The notes under the pieces: model-generated
Seen by the model: the letters and a program-made list of their open reading frames with translations, nothing else
Told to the model about the DNA's origin: nothing
Database searches by the model: none
Shown here: in pieces, positions 1-8,804 of the stretch
Layout: each line of letters opens with the position of its first letter
Numbering within the stretch: position 1 is the stretch's first letter
Source of the DNA: Reyranella massiliensis 521
GTDB lineage: Bacteria > Pseudomonadota > Alphaproteobacteria > Reyranellales > Reyranellaceae
Length of the DNA: 64,000 nucleotides
Direction of reading: 5' to 3'
NCBI RefSeq assembly: GCF_000312425.1
Contig: NZ_HE997181.1
Location: 3,439,044 to 3,503,043, forward strand
Translations under genes and position numbers: made by a program

Positions 1-849
1 GACAGCGAGGACGAGGCCTTCGCCTTCGCCCGCCGCTTCCTGTCCTACATGCCCTCCTCGGTCTACGAGACGGCGGCCCGCGGGCCGCAGACCGACGATC
101 CCAAGCGTCGCGAGGAATCGCTGTTCGAGGCCATCCCGCGCGACGTCCGCAAGGTCTATCGCATCCGCCCGATCGTCGAGAAGATCGTTGACCAGGGCAG
201 CTTCTTCGAGATGGGCAAGCTCTACGGCCGCTCCGTCGTCACCGCGCTGGCGCGCATCGACGGTTGGCCGGTCGCGGTGATGGCGAGCGATCCGATGTTC
301 TACGGCGGCGGCTGGACGGCCGATGCCTGCCAGAAGGTCGCGCGCTTCGTCGATCTCGCCGAGACCTTCCATCTGCCGGTCGTCTATTTCTGCGATTGTC
401 CGGGCTTCCTGATCGGCCTCGAAGCCGAGAAGAGCGGCGTCATCCGACAGGGCGTGCGCACCATGTCGGCGATGTTCCAGTCGACCGTGCCGTGGTGCAC
501 CTTCATCATCCGCAACGCTTTCGGCGTGGCGGGCGCGGCCCATCAGAACGGCTCGCGGCTCAACTGGCGCTATGCTTGGCCGTCGGGTCGCTGGGGCTCG
601 CTGCCGCTCGAAGGCGGCATCGAGGCCGCCTATCGCGCCGATCTCGACGCGGCCCCCGACCGCAAGGCCAAGATGGAGGAAATCGAGGACCGGCTGAACA
701 AGCTGCGGTCTCCGTTCCGCAGCGCCGAGACTTTCTGGATCGAGGAGATCATCGACCCGCGCGACACCCGCCAGGTGCTGTGCGAGTTCGTCGAACTGGC
801 CGCGCCGGTACGCGGGTCGGGCCGCTCCTCCATGTGGATGCGGCCTTAG
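1..849 (+). CDS. Acyl-CoA carboxylase, carboxyltransferase (beta) subunit, C-terminal part
   Basis: The frame is open from the first base of the window, so the 5' end of the gene is missing; about 282 C-terminal residues remain of a protein that is usually 510-530 residues long. The family (propionyl-, methylcrotonyl- or geranyl-CoA carboxylase beta subunits) moves the carboxyl group from carboxybiotin to an acyl-CoA in the cytoplasm. The second crotonase-like half is visible, with the glycine/alanine-rich stretch FGVAGAAHQNG and the typical end in which a helix is followed by EEIIDPRDTR. Substrate cannot be read from this part. AcuI and MeaB elsewhere in the window make propionyl-CoA chemistry plausible, but that is inference. 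Confidence 0.85.
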   Translation, partial: DSEDEAFAFARRFLSYMPSSVYETAARGPQTDDPKRREESLFEAIPRDVRKVYRIRPIVEKIVDQGSFFEMGKLYGRSVVTALARIDGWPVAVMASDPMFYGGGWTADACQKVARFVDLAETFHLPVVYFCDCPGFLIGLEAEKSGVIRQGVRTMSAMFQSTVPWCTFIIRNAFGVAGAAHQNGSRLNWRYAWPSGRWGSLPLEGGIEAAYRADLDAAPDRKAKMEEIEDRLNKLRSPFRSAETFWIEEIIDPRDTRQVLCEFVELAAPVRGSGRSSMWMRP

Positions 850-868
850 CGCGACGCCTCAGTCGCGC
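849..868. terminator. Hairpin between convergent genes
   Basis: Arms GCGCGAC (849-855) and GTCGCGC (862-868) pair perfectly around a 6-base loop. The hairpin lies where the carboxylase gene and the convergent membrane-protein gene meet and overlaps the stop codon of the latter. There is no T-run on either side, so it may be a weak bidirectional terminator or an mRNA 3'-end stabiliser. Confidence 0.35.
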
Positions 869-2208
869 CAGACGAAGGGGCCGAGCGGATAGGGCTCGGC
901 CGGCGGGAACGGCTGCCAGCCCTCGAAATCCTTCGGCGGCGCGATGATGCCGTCGCCGCGCTTGGAGCGCAGCACGAGGCTCTGGCTGGGCAGGATCCAT
1001 GGCTCGACCAGCATCTCCAGCGGCCGTTTGGCAAGCGGCGTGTTCTCGTAGGCGATGACCCCATTCTGCTGGCGCACGATCGTCTGGACGGTCTGGAGAT
1101 AGTTGCGCCATTCCAAAGTGAGGAACATGTCGGACGGCACCATGGCCAGCACCATCAGCCAGCCGAAGGTCATCAACCGCCGCGCCGCCATCGGCTGCCG
1201 CAGCTGCCGGAACACCGCGATCCTGTCGGCCAGTGGCGACTTGTAGATCCAGATGAGCACAGCGACGGTCGCGACCACGAGGCCGGCAATGCTGCGCGCC
1301 ACGTACTGCGACTTGGCGTGTGGCCGCACCAGCGTGTCGGTCAGCGACAGCAGCGGCGAGACGACCAGCACAGCCAGGAAGAAGCCGGCGAACAGATAAG
1401 GCCTCGGCGTGGCCAGATCGGCTGGACGGACGATCGCCCAGACGACGATCACGAGCGCCGCCAGCAAGGTCAGATCGAACTGCACGTTCTGCCAGGCATT
1501 GAGGACGGTCGCCGCCGTCTTGCTGAGATGCTCCTGAGAGAACGGATGGATCAGCGAGTCGGCAGCCACCACCATGCCGCCCAGGAACAGCAAGACGGCA
1601 AGGACATGCAGCGTGGTCGCGAACCACGGCCGTTCCTGGGCGCGGTACACGCACCAGGCGATCATCAGGGCGACCAGCGGGCCGCAATAGATCATCACCT
1701 CGTAGGTCCGAAAGCTCAGGACACCGGCTGCAACGAGAAACGCGCCGTCGGTGACGGTCAGCCGTTCTGCCGTCATCAGTCTCGCCGTGACGGCAACGAC
1801 GACTGCAAACGCAGTGTTGTATTCGCCGACGATGAAGAACGACGTCGTCATGAACACGATGCCGATCACGGCCAGGACGGCGGCCAGCAGGACTGGGTCG
1901 TGCCGCACCCGCGTCAGGGCGACGTGATAGAAGGCCGTCGGCAGCGCCAGCAGGCCGAGCGACAGGAGCTTGGCTAACAAATGGAGGTCCGTGACCCCCA
2001 GAAAGAGCGCGATGATGGCGGGAAACTGCCCCAGCACCATGGCGTAAAGCCGCGGTCCGTAGAAATCGAAGAACCATTCGCGGCGGGCAATCTGCACGAG
2101 GAATGCCGATCCGTCGACGAACAGGCCCCGGCTCTCCCAGCTATGCCAGAGCACCAGGATCCAGAGCAGACCGACAGTGGTCCTGTACGCGATTGTAGTT
2201 GTTGGCAT
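859..2208 (-). CDS. Multi-pass membrane protein of unknown function
   Basis: The 449-residue protein has about ten strongly hydrophobic segments spread over residues 5-340, then a soluble tail of roughly 80 residues rich in Pro, Trp and charged residues. The layout resembles the uncharacterised integral membrane proteins found beside glycosyltransferase or O-antigen genes, but no catalytic motif of the GT39/GT83 type is recognised. The ATG at 2208 is taken because the first helix begins immediately after it; the Shine-Dalgarno sequence is weak. It is divergent from the methyltransferase gene at 2316 and converges on the carboxylase gene. Function is not assigned. Confidence 0.75.
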   Translation of the reverse strand: MPTTTIAYRTTVGLLWILVLWHSWESRGLFVDGSAFLVQIARREWFFDFYGPRLYAMVLGQFPAIIALFLGVTDLHLLAKLLSLGLLALPTAFYHVALTRVRHDPVLLAAVLAVIGIVFMTTSFFIVGEYNTAFAVVVAVTARLMTAERLTVTDGAFLVAAGVLSFRTYEVMIYCGPLVALMIAWCVYRAQERPWFATTLHVLAVLLFLGGMVVAADSLIHPFSQEHLSKTAATVLNAWQNVQFDLTLLAALVIVVWAIVRPADLATPRPYLFAGFFLAVLVVSPLLSLTDTLVRPHAKSQYVARSIAGLVVATVAVLIWIYKSPLADRIAVFRQLRQPMAARRLMTFGWLMVLAMVPSDMFLTLEWRNYLQTVQTIVRQQNGVIAYENTPLAKRPLEMLVEPWILPSQSLVLRSKRGDGIIAPPKDFEGWQPFPPAEPYPLGPFVWRD

Positions 2209-2315
2209 TTTCCGGTGTTGGCGGCTCTACCGGACGGTTGCCGCAGGTGCAAGCGCTGACGGCTTGCGGCATCGTGAGGGCGCTGTTAGCAAGGCGCCGC
2301 ACACGAGGACCGACG

Positions 2316-3128
2316 ATGCTCAATTGGGAGAAAATCGACGCGATTCCGGGCTGGTTCATGTTCCAGTCCTATTGCGTCTGGCGCGCCCTGCTCGATCAGC
2401 AGGCCGGCACGACCGGCGACCTGTTCGAAATCGGCGTGTGGCGCGGCCGTTCGGCGTCGGTCCTGGCCGCTTACCGAAAGGGCAACGAGAAGCTCTATCT
2501 CTGCGACCTCAGGCTCGACGAGCCGGCGGTGCACCGCTCGATCGAGTCGGTCGGAGCAAAGCCCGCGAACATCGTGCCGCTCTCCGGTCCCTCGGCCGAC
2601 CTGCCGGCGAAGCTCGATCTGCAGGCGATGCACCAGACGGTGCGCTGGTTCCATATCGACGGCGAGCACACCGGCACGGCGGTCTACCGCGAACTCGAAT
2701 TCGCCAACCGCATCGTCAACACCGACGGCATCGTCGTAATCGACGACTTCTTCTCGCCGCGCTATCCGGCCAACACCACGGAAGTGATCCGCTACCTCGA
2801 GAAGAACCCCTTTCACTTCCGCCTGCTCGCCGTCGGCTTCAACAAGGGCTATCTCTGCCGCCCCGAGAGCCTGCCGCGCTATATGGACTTCATGGCCTCG
2901 GGCATGTCGCGCGCCCTCTCGGGCTACGGCGCCAAGACCACGATCTTCAAAACGACCGGACCATGGGATACCGACGCGGTCGGCATCACCGACTTCGTCG
3001 ACGATGCCGGCGCCATCGCCGGCCCGGACAACGAGCCGCAACGCTGGCACATGATGCGGACCCGCCACGTCTGGGGGCCCCTGCGTCACCTGCAGAATGG
3101 CTGGCGGATGCTGCGCGCCAGGAACTAG
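2316..3128 (+). CDS. Class I SAM-dependent methyltransferase, TylF/macrocin O-methyltransferase-like
   Basis: A 270-residue cytosolic protein. The SAM-binding motif is FEIGVWRGRSA near residues 34-44, followed by a conserved acidic strand (YLCDL), a metal/substrate stretch WFHIDGEHTG and IVVIDDFF. This is the pattern of the TylF and Methyltransf_24 group, which methylates hydroxyls of sugars or small molecules. The ATG at 2316 is chosen over in-frame upstream starts because the sequence ACGAGG lies 7 bases before it and homology starts there. Its stop overlaps the convergent dehydrogenase gene by four bases. Substrate unknown; the neighbouring membrane protein may hint at cell-surface glycan work. 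Confidence 0.75.
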   Translation: MLNWEKIDAIPGWFMFQSYCVWRALLDQQAGTTGDLFEIGVWRGRSASVLAAYRKGNEKLYLCDLRLDEPAVHRSIESVGAKPANIVPLSGPSADLPAKLDLQAMHQTVRWFHIDGEHTGTAVYRELEFANRIVNTDGIVVIDDFFSPRYPANTTEVIRYLEKNPFHFRLLAVGFNKGYLCRPESLPRYMDFMASGMSRALSGYGAKTTIFKTTGPWDTDAVGITDFVDDAGAIAGPDNEPQRWHMMRTRHVWGPLRHLQNGWRMLRARN

Positions 3129-4126
3129 GCCGGCTTCGCGATCTTCATCTGCTCCTCGAGGTCGTCGGCGATGAAGTTGCGCACGACCTCGTCGAGATCC
3201 TTGTCGGTCTCGAAGCCGAGCTTGCGCGAGCGCGCCGAGTCGATGCCCTGGGGCCAGCCGTCGCAGATCTTCTGAATCGCCGGATCGTGCTGCCACGTCA
3301 CCTTGCCGACCTTGCGGTTGCCGGCATGGCGGCCGACCGCCTGTTCGAGCTCCTTGGCCGTGACGTTGATACCGTTCAGCAGCAGGGTGCGACCGGGACC
3401 AAAGGCGTCGGGCGGGAGATCGTGCAGGCGCATGAAGGCATCCACCGTCTTGCGCGGACTCAGAACCACCATGACCGTCTCGGGCGTCACCGGGCAGACC
3501 ACATCGACGCCCGTCAGGGGCTCGCGCACGACCGAGCTTGCCCAGGTCGAAGCCGCCTTGTTGGGCAGGCCGGTACGCACACAAATGGTCGGCAGCCGCA
3601 CCGAAGTGCCGCGCAGGAATCCCTTGCGGGTATAGTCGCGCACCAAAAACTCGCCGATCGACTTCTGTGCCCCGTACGAAGTCTGCGGCGTCAGCGGCGT
3701 GTCGTCGGTGACCGCGGGGGGCAGGTCACCGCCAAAGGCCGCCAGTGAACTCGTGAAGACGACGCGCGGGTTGGTTCCGAGCGCACGGCAGGCCTCGAGC
3801 ACGTTGCGCGTGCCGTCGAGATTGACCCGGTAGCCGAGGTCGAAATCGGCTTCGGCGCCGGCGCTGACGACTGCGGCAAAATGGAACACGGTTGCTGCAC
3901 CCTGCATGATCGACTGCACCGTGGCGAAATTCGAGATGTCGCCGTCCAGCGCCTTGACGCGGGGGTCGTCGAGATCGGGTCCGCTCGCCTTCGCAACGTC
4001 GAACAGCAGCAGCTCGCTCACCTTCTCGGGTCGACCCGAAGGGCCTGCCATCTCGCCCTGCTGCAGGATTCGCCGGGCCAGCTTCTTACCGAGGAAGCCT
4101 GCGCCGCCGGTGATTACCACCTTCAT
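3125..4126 (-). CDS. denD: NAD-dependent epimerase/dehydrogenase, D-erythronate dehydrogenase (DenD)-like
   Basis: An extended short-chain dehydrogenase of 333 residues. The Rossmann motif GGAGFLG is at residues 7-13, followed by DGDIS, the HFAA strand, a catalytic Ser region (VFTSSLAAFGG) and YGAQK, the Tyr-xxx-Lys pair. The combination SYGAQKSIGE with RLPTICVRTG is typical of the DenD group, which oxidises D-erythronate to 2-oxo-tetronate in four-carbon acid sugar breakdown. No partner genes (kinase, isomerase, decarboxylase) lie next to it, so the exact substrate is uncertain. It is divergent from the antiporter gene with a 76-base gap. Confidence 0.75.
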   Translation of the reverse strand: MKVVITGGAGFLGKKLARRILQQGEMAGPSGRPEKVSELLLFDVAKASGPDLDDPRVKALDGDISNFATVQSIMQGAATVFHFAAVVSAGAEADFDLGYRVNLDGTRNVLEACRALGTNPRVVFTSSLAAFGGDLPPAVTDDTPLTPQTSYGAQKSIGEFLVRDYTRKGFLRGTSVRLPTICVRTGLPNKAASTWASSVVREPLTGVDVVCPVTPETVMVVLSPRKTVDAFMRLHDLPPDAFGPGRTLLLNGINVTAKELEQAVGRHAGNRKVGKVTWQHDPAIQKICDGWPQGIDSARSRKLGFETDKDLDEVVRNFIADDLEEQMKIAKPA

Positions 4127-4202
4127 GTCGTTTCATCCCGATGTCGATCTCAGTCGAGGAAAGTGTGCACAGATCGCGACGCGCAGTCTATGTTTGCGGG
4201 CA

Positions 4203-6005
4203 ATGGCAGGGCCCAGTGAAATCTTCGCGTTCAAGGATGCGCTCATCATCCTGGGCACCGCAGCCGTCGTGGCGCCGGTCGTTCAACGTCTCAAAATCAG
4301 CCCCGTTCTCGGATTTCTGGTTGTCGGCGCGGCGCTCGGCCCTTTCGGGCTCGGCCGGCTGGCCGAACATTCCCGCGCAATTGCCTGGCTAACGGTGACC
4401 GGCGAACGGCAAATCGCCTTCATCGCCGACCTCGGCATCGTCTTCCTGCTCTTCTTCATCGGCCTCGAGCTTTCGATGCGCCGTCTGACCACCATGCGCC
4501 GACTGGTGTTCGGCCTGGGTGGTCTGCAGTGCTTCATCTCGACCCTGGCCATCAGCCTGGTCGCCCTGTGGCTCGGCCAACCGCCGGACGCCGCCCTGAT
4601 CATCGGCGCCTGCCTCGCGCTCTCCTCGACGGCGATCGTAATGGAGCTGTTGTCCGGGCAACGACGCATGATGTCGACCACCGGCCGAACGAGCTTCGCC
4701 ATCCTGCTGGCTCAGGACCTCGCGGTCGTGCCGCTCCTGTTCCTGATCAGTGCATTGGGAGGCCATTCAGAGGGCAACGTCGTCCAGGGCATCGTCATTG
4801 CGCTGTTCGAGGCGGTCGTGGCCATCGGGATCATCACTCTGGTCGGACGGGTAATTCTGAAACCCCTGTTTCGGCTTGCTGCCTCGACGGACAATCCGGA
4901 ATTCTTCATGGCGGCGACCCTGCTGATCGCCGTCGGCTCGGGCGTGATCGCGGCCTATGCCGGCCTGTCGATGGCGCTCGGTGCCTTCATCGCCGGGCTT
5001 CTCCTGGCCGAGACGGAGTATCGCCGCGCCGTCGAGGCGATGATCGACCCCTTTCGCGGCCTGCTGCTTGGCGTCTTCTTCTTCTCGGTCGGCATGCACA
5101 TCGACCTGAGCTTCATCTGGCGCGAGCCGCTTCTCGTGGTTGGTGGCTTCGTAGCCATGATGGTGGCCAAGTCGGTCCTGCTGGCGCCGCTCTGCCGTTT
5201 GTTCGGCGTCCCTTGGGCGGCGAGCGTGGAAACCAGCCTGCTGCTGGCTCCCGGCGGCGAGTTCGCCTTCATTGGCATCGGGCTCGCCACGACCTACGGA
5301 CTGATCGACAGCGGCGTGTCGGCCGGCGTCCTGGCCGTCGTGTCGCTGACCATGGGCACCCTGCCTTTCGTTTCCCTGTTCGCGCGCCGCGCCGCCCAGC
5401 GTGTCGCCGACGGAATCGCCAGCGAAGCGCCCGCGACCGCGCTACCGCCGGACGATCATGCCAAGCGTGTGATCGTCGTGGGCCATGGCCGGGTCGGACA
5501 GCTCGTCTGCGACATGCTCGACAAGCACGAGATCGCCTATGTCGCCGCCGACCGCGACGCGCCGCGGGTCGAGCGTTGGCGCAAGCTCGGCCGCCCCGTC
5601 TATTTCGGTGACGCCTCCAATCCGCTCTTCCTGCAGCGCTGCGGCATCGACGAGGCGACGGGCGTGATCGTCACCATCGATACCGCCGCCGTCGACGACG
5701 TGGTCCGTGCCGTCCGCACGCGTCGCCCCGACGTGATGATCGTAGCGCGCGCCCACGACGCCCAGCACGCCCGGCATCTCTACACGCTGGCCGTCACCGA
5801 CACGGTGCCCGAGACCATCGAAGCCAGCCTGCAGCTGGCGGAATCGGCCCTGGTCGGTCTCGGCGTGCCGATGGGCCTGGTCATCGCTTCCATCCACGAG
5901 CGCCGCGAGCTGGTGAGGCATGAGTTGCAGGCGGCGGCCGGCGGCACCGCCTCGATGACCGAACAGATCCGGCGCGCCCGGCGCGACAGGACCGCCAAGC
6001 CGTGA
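4203..6005 (+). CDS. CPA2 monovalent cation:proton antiporter with RCK domain (KefB/KefC/YbaL type)
   Basis: A 600-residue inner-membrane protein with about 12 hydrophobic segments over residues 10-400 (Na/H exchanger fold). A cytoplasmic TrkA-N/RCK domain begins near residue 420 with the nucleotide-binding motif VVGHGRVGQ. The family exchanges K+ or Na+ for protons and is gated through the RCK domain; KefC homologues respond to glutathione adducts. The ATG at 4203 gives the expected N-terminus, with the first helix about 10 residues in; the open frame further upstream lies inside the divergent neighbour. The EEP-fold gene follows after 7 bases, probably co-transcribed. Confidence 0.85.
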   Translation: MAGPSEIFAFKDALIILGTAAVVAPVVQRLKISPVLGFLVVGAALGPFGLGRLAEHSRAIAWLTVTGERQIAFIADLGIVFLLFFIGLELSMRRLTTMRRLVFGLGGLQCFISTLAISLVALWLGQPPDAALIIGACLALSSTAIVMELLSGQRRMMSTTGRTSFAILLAQDLAVVPLLFLISALGGHSEGNVVQGIVIALFEAVVAIGIITLVGRVILKPLFRLAASTDNPEFFMAATLLIAVGSGVIAAYAGLSMALGAFIAGLLLAETEYRRAVEAMIDPFRGLLLGVFFFSVGMHIDLSFIWREPLLVVGGFVAMMVAKSVLLAPLCRLFGVPWAASVETSLLLAPGGEFAFIGIGLATTYGLIDSGVSAGVLAVVSLTMGTLPFVSLFARRAAQRVADGIASEAPATALPPDDHAKRVIVVGHGRVGQLVCDMLDKHEIAYVAADRDAPRVERWRKLGRPVYFGDASNPLFLQRCGIDEATGVIVTIDTAAVDDVVRAVRTRRPDVMIVARAHDAQHARHLYTLAVTDTVPETIEASLQLAESALVGLGVPMGLVIASIHERRELVRHELQAAAGGTASMTEQIRRARRDRTAKP

Positions 6006-6012
6006 GCTGCCC

Positions 6013-6690
6013 ATGAGAGTGATCAGCTGGAACCTGCTGCGCCTGACCGGCGCGGCGGTCGAGGACGTCGCCGAACTGGCGCGCCGCGAGAAGCCCGACC
6101 TGTTCCTGATGCAGGAGGCGACCAAGCACATCGAGGAGCTGCCCAATCTGGTCGGCGGCCACTTCCACCGGCTTTCCTGGCTGGGCCGCATCCATGGGCT
6201 GGCCGTCTGGAGCCCGCATCATTTCCCGCCGCCCACGGCTTTCTCGCTGCCGGCATCGCGACTGCCCGGCCGCCTGCCGCGCCGGCGCGCGCAGATCGTT
6301 CAAGTGGGAGAAATAACCTTCGCCAATGTCCACCTGTCGCACGGTCAGCTCCTGAACCGGCGTCAGCTTGCGCGCCTTGCGACCTTCCTGCAGGGCCGAC
6401 CCTCGGCGATCATTGGCGACTACAATGCCGTCGGTCCGGTACTCATTCCGGGCTTCACCGACGTCGGTCCTCGCGAGCCCACGCACCTCGCCAGCAACGT
6501 CGTGCCGTTCCGCCTCGACCGCTGCCTGGCGCACAGCCTGGTCTGCCGCTCGGCCTATGCCTTGGATTTCGGCCCGTCCGACCACCGTCCGATCCGGCTC
6601 GAACTCGATCTCGCGGAAAGCAACACGGCCGCGATGGCGGCAGCGGCACGCAAGCCGCGCAAGGATCGGCTGCGGCGCTTCTACAGATAG
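6013..6690 (+). CDS. Endonuclease/exonuclease/phosphatase (EEP) family protein
   Basis: A 225-residue protein with the EEP metal-hydrolase motifs in order: ISWNLLR near residue 4 (Asn metal ligand), LMQEA near residue 35 (Glu ligand), HLSHGQ, the GDYNA block near residue 137 and SDHRPI near residue 195 (catalytic Asp-His). Members cleave phosphodiesters in nucleic acids, lipids or small phosphates. It starts 7 bases after the antiporter stop. Its 3' end overlaps the convergent phospholipase-D gene by 10 bases. EEP and cardiolipin synthase genes often sit together in proteobacteria (as in the E. coli ybhP-clsB arrangement), which suggests membrane-lipid work, but this is inference. Confidence 0.8.
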   Translation: MRVISWNLLRLTGAAVEDVAELARREKPDLFLMQEATKHIEELPNLVGGHFHRLSWLGRIHGLAVWSPHHFPPPTAFSLPASRLPGRLPRRRAQIVQVGEITFANVHLSHGQLLNRRQLARLATFLQGRPSAIIGDYNAVGPVLIPGFTDVGPREPTHLASNVVPFRLDRCLAHSLVCRSAYALDFGPSDHRPIRLELDLAESNTAAMAAAARKPRKDRLRRFYR

Positions 6691-8117
6691 GGCTGCAGCA
6701 GGCGCGCGGCGCTGTTGCGCAGACGAATGGGCAGGGGATCGGCGTCGATCTCGGCCACCGTCAACTGCCGCTTCGGCGTCGTCGCCTCGATGATGCGACG
6801 CGCGAAGTCGGCATCGTGCAGCTCGACGTTCAGCTCGAAATTCAGGCGAAAGCTGCGCGTATCCCAGTTGGCGCTACCGATCATCGACCAGGATTCGTCG
6901 ATGGTCATGAGCTTGGAATGGTCGAACGGTGCGGGCAGCAACCAGACGCGACAGCCCGCCTCGACCAGCGGCCTGAGCGGCACCCGCCGCGCCCAGTCGA
7001 GGATCGCGTGATTGGAGTGCTCCGGCAGCAGGATATCGACCTCGATACCGCGCATGGCGGCCAGCCCGAGGGCCATGGTGAGCGGCTCCGCCGGCAGGAA
7101 ATAAGGCGTCACGACGCGGATCGACCGGCGCGCGCACGAGATCGCATGCAGCGCCACGAACTCGATCTGCTCCATGTCCTCGTCGGGTCCGGAGTTGACC
7201 ACGCGGGCCGTGACGTCGCCCACGGCCGCCGGCTTGGGGAACCACGCCTGGGAGACGAGCTGCTCGCCTGTCGTGAACAGCCAGTCGTCGGCAAAAGTAT
7301 CGGTGAGCTGTTCGACGACGGGACCTTCGATGCGAAAGTGCGTGTCGCGCACGGGATGTGCCGGCTTGGCCGCCTCGATATTCTCGGCGCCGATGTTGAG
7401 GCCGCCGGTGAAAGCCACCTTTCCGTCGATCACCAGTACCTTGCGGTGATTGCGGAGGTTCACGAACGGCATCCGCCACGGGAAATAGGAGTGGAGGAAG
7501 CGTGCGACCGGCACGCCGGCTTTCTTGAGATGCTGGTAGGTGCCCGACCAGAAATAACCGCCGCCGACGCCGTCGATCAGCACGCGGACTTCGACTCCGC
7601 GCTGCTGGGCGCGGATCAGCGCCTGGTGAAACGGCTCCCCTGCCTCATCCGCGCGGAAGATGTAGCTGCAGAGCCCGATGCTCCTCTGCGCCAGATCAAT
7701 CTCCGCCAGCATGCGGGGATAGGCTTGATCGCCGCTGCGCAGCATCTCGATCGTATTGCCGGGGACAGAGGGAAGCCCGGTCAGGCGGCCGACGGCGTAC
7801 TCGAGCGGCGACAGGGGATCGACCGCGATGGCCGCCGCGGAACTGCTGCTCACAGGCGGCAGCCGATCGCGTCGCAGGCGCTGGGCACGTCGCTTGACCC
7901 GGTTCACGCCCATGATTGCGTAAAGCAGGCCTCCCAGGAACGGAGACAGCCAGGCGATGCCGATCCAGGAGACGGCCGCGCCGACATTGCGCTTGTACAG
8001 CAGCGCATGCACCGTGACGGAACCCGCGATGGCGACATGCGCAACTGCCGCCGCTGCACCGACAAACGCCGCTAACCCCTCGTCGAGAATCACACGCCCT
8101 GCCCTTCGGGCACGCAT
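6681..8117 (-). CDS. cls: Cardiolipin synthase (phospholipase D superfamily)
   Basis: A 478-residue protein with two hydrophobic segments at the N-terminus (about residues 10-70), then two phospholipase-D catalytic repeats. The first HKD motif is HRKVLVID at residues 224-231 and the second is HSKLMTID at 400-407; both keep His, Lys and Asp. The family condenses two phosphatidylglycerols, or PG with another lipid, to cardiolipin at the inner membrane. Length and topology match full-size Cls. It converges on the EEP gene and is followed upstream, on the same strand, by the LysE gene after a 27-base gap. Confidence 0.88.
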   Translation of the reverse strand: MRARRAGRVILDEGLAAFVGAAAAVAHVAIAGSVTVHALLYKRNVGAAVSWIGIAWLSPFLGGLLYAIMGVNRVKRRAQRLRRDRLPPVSSSSAAAIAVDPLSPLEYAVGRLTGLPSVPGNTIEMLRSGDQAYPRMLAEIDLAQRSIGLCSYIFRADEAGEPFHQALIRAQQRGVEVRVLIDGVGGGYFWSGTYQHLKKAGVPVARFLHSYFPWRMPFVNLRNHRKVLVIDGKVAFTGGLNIGAENIEAAKPAHPVRDTHFRIEGPVVEQLTDTFADDWLFTTGEQLVSQAWFPKPAAVGDVTARVVNSGPDEDMEQIEFVALHAISCARRSIRVVTPYFLPAEPLTMALGLAAMRGIEVDILLPEHSNHAILDWARRVPLRPLVEAGCRVWLLPAPFDHSKLMTIDESWSMIGSANWDTRSFRLNFELNVELHDADFARRIIEATTPKRQLTVAEIDADPLPIRLRNSAARLLQPYL

Positions 8118-8144
8118 CCCAGGCGGCGGCCCATGGGAAGGGTT

Positions 8145-8780
8145 TTAGCGACGCCCCGTGTCGAAAGCCATGCGCACGGCGAGCACGGCCAGCACCGTGC
8201 CCATCAGCCAGCGCTGCACCGCCATCCACAATGGCCGACCCGTCAGGAAAGCAGCCACTGCTCCTGCCGCCACGACGATCAAGGCGTTAACCGTCATGCT
8301 GATGACGATCTGCGCCGTGCCCAGCAGCAGGGTTTGACCGAGTATGTCGCCCTGGCTCGCATCGACGAATTGCGGCAGCAGCGACAGGTAGAGTGCGGCG
8401 ATCTTCGGGTTCAGAAGATTTGTCAGCAGCCCCATGGCGAACAGCCGGCGGGGCGAGTCGGGCGGCAGGTCGCGCACCTCGAAGGGCGAGCGGCCCCCCG
8501 GCTTCAGGGCGTTCCAGGCCAGCCAGCCGAGGTAGGCGGCGCCCGCCAGCCGAAGTGCGTCATAGGCATAGGGGACTGCAAAGACGAGCGCCGTGATGCC
8601 GAAGGCCGCCAGCAGCATGTACGTGACGAAGCCCAGCGCCACACCGGCCAGTGAAATCAGGCCGGCGGTTCGGCCCTGGCAGATCGAACGCGACACGAGA
8701 TAAGCCATGTTCGGGCCGGGTGTCAGCACCATGCCGAGCGCCACGGCACCGAAGGCCGCTAGGGCCGTCAGCGAAACCAT
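8145..8780 (-). CDS. LysE/RhtB family amino-acid exporter
   Basis: 211 residues with six predicted membrane helices. The family signature TPGPN is at residues 21-25 in the first helix, followed by GRTAGL in the first cytoplasmic loop and a conserved NPK in the fourth segment (LLNPKIAALYLS). LysE/RhtB proteins export amino acids such as lysine, homoserine or threonine driven by the proton gradient; substrate cannot be read here. It is flanked by genes on the same strand, with gaps of 24 bases (from the aminotransferase) and 27 bases (to the cardiolipin synthase), so the three could be one transcript. Confidence 0.85.
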   Translation of the reverse strand: MVSLTALAAFGAVALGMVLTPGPNMAYLVSRSICQGRTAGLISLAGVALGFVTYMLLAAFGITALVFAVPYAYDALRLAGAAYLGWLAWNALKPGGRSPFEVRDLPPDSPRRLFAMGLLTNLLNPKIAALYLSLLPQFVDASQGDILGQTLLLGTAQIVISMTVNALIVVAAGAVAAFLTGRPLWMAVQRWLMGTVLAVLAVRMAFDTGRR

Positions 8781-8804
8781 TGTCCCCTCCGGTAGGAGGC
8801 GGTC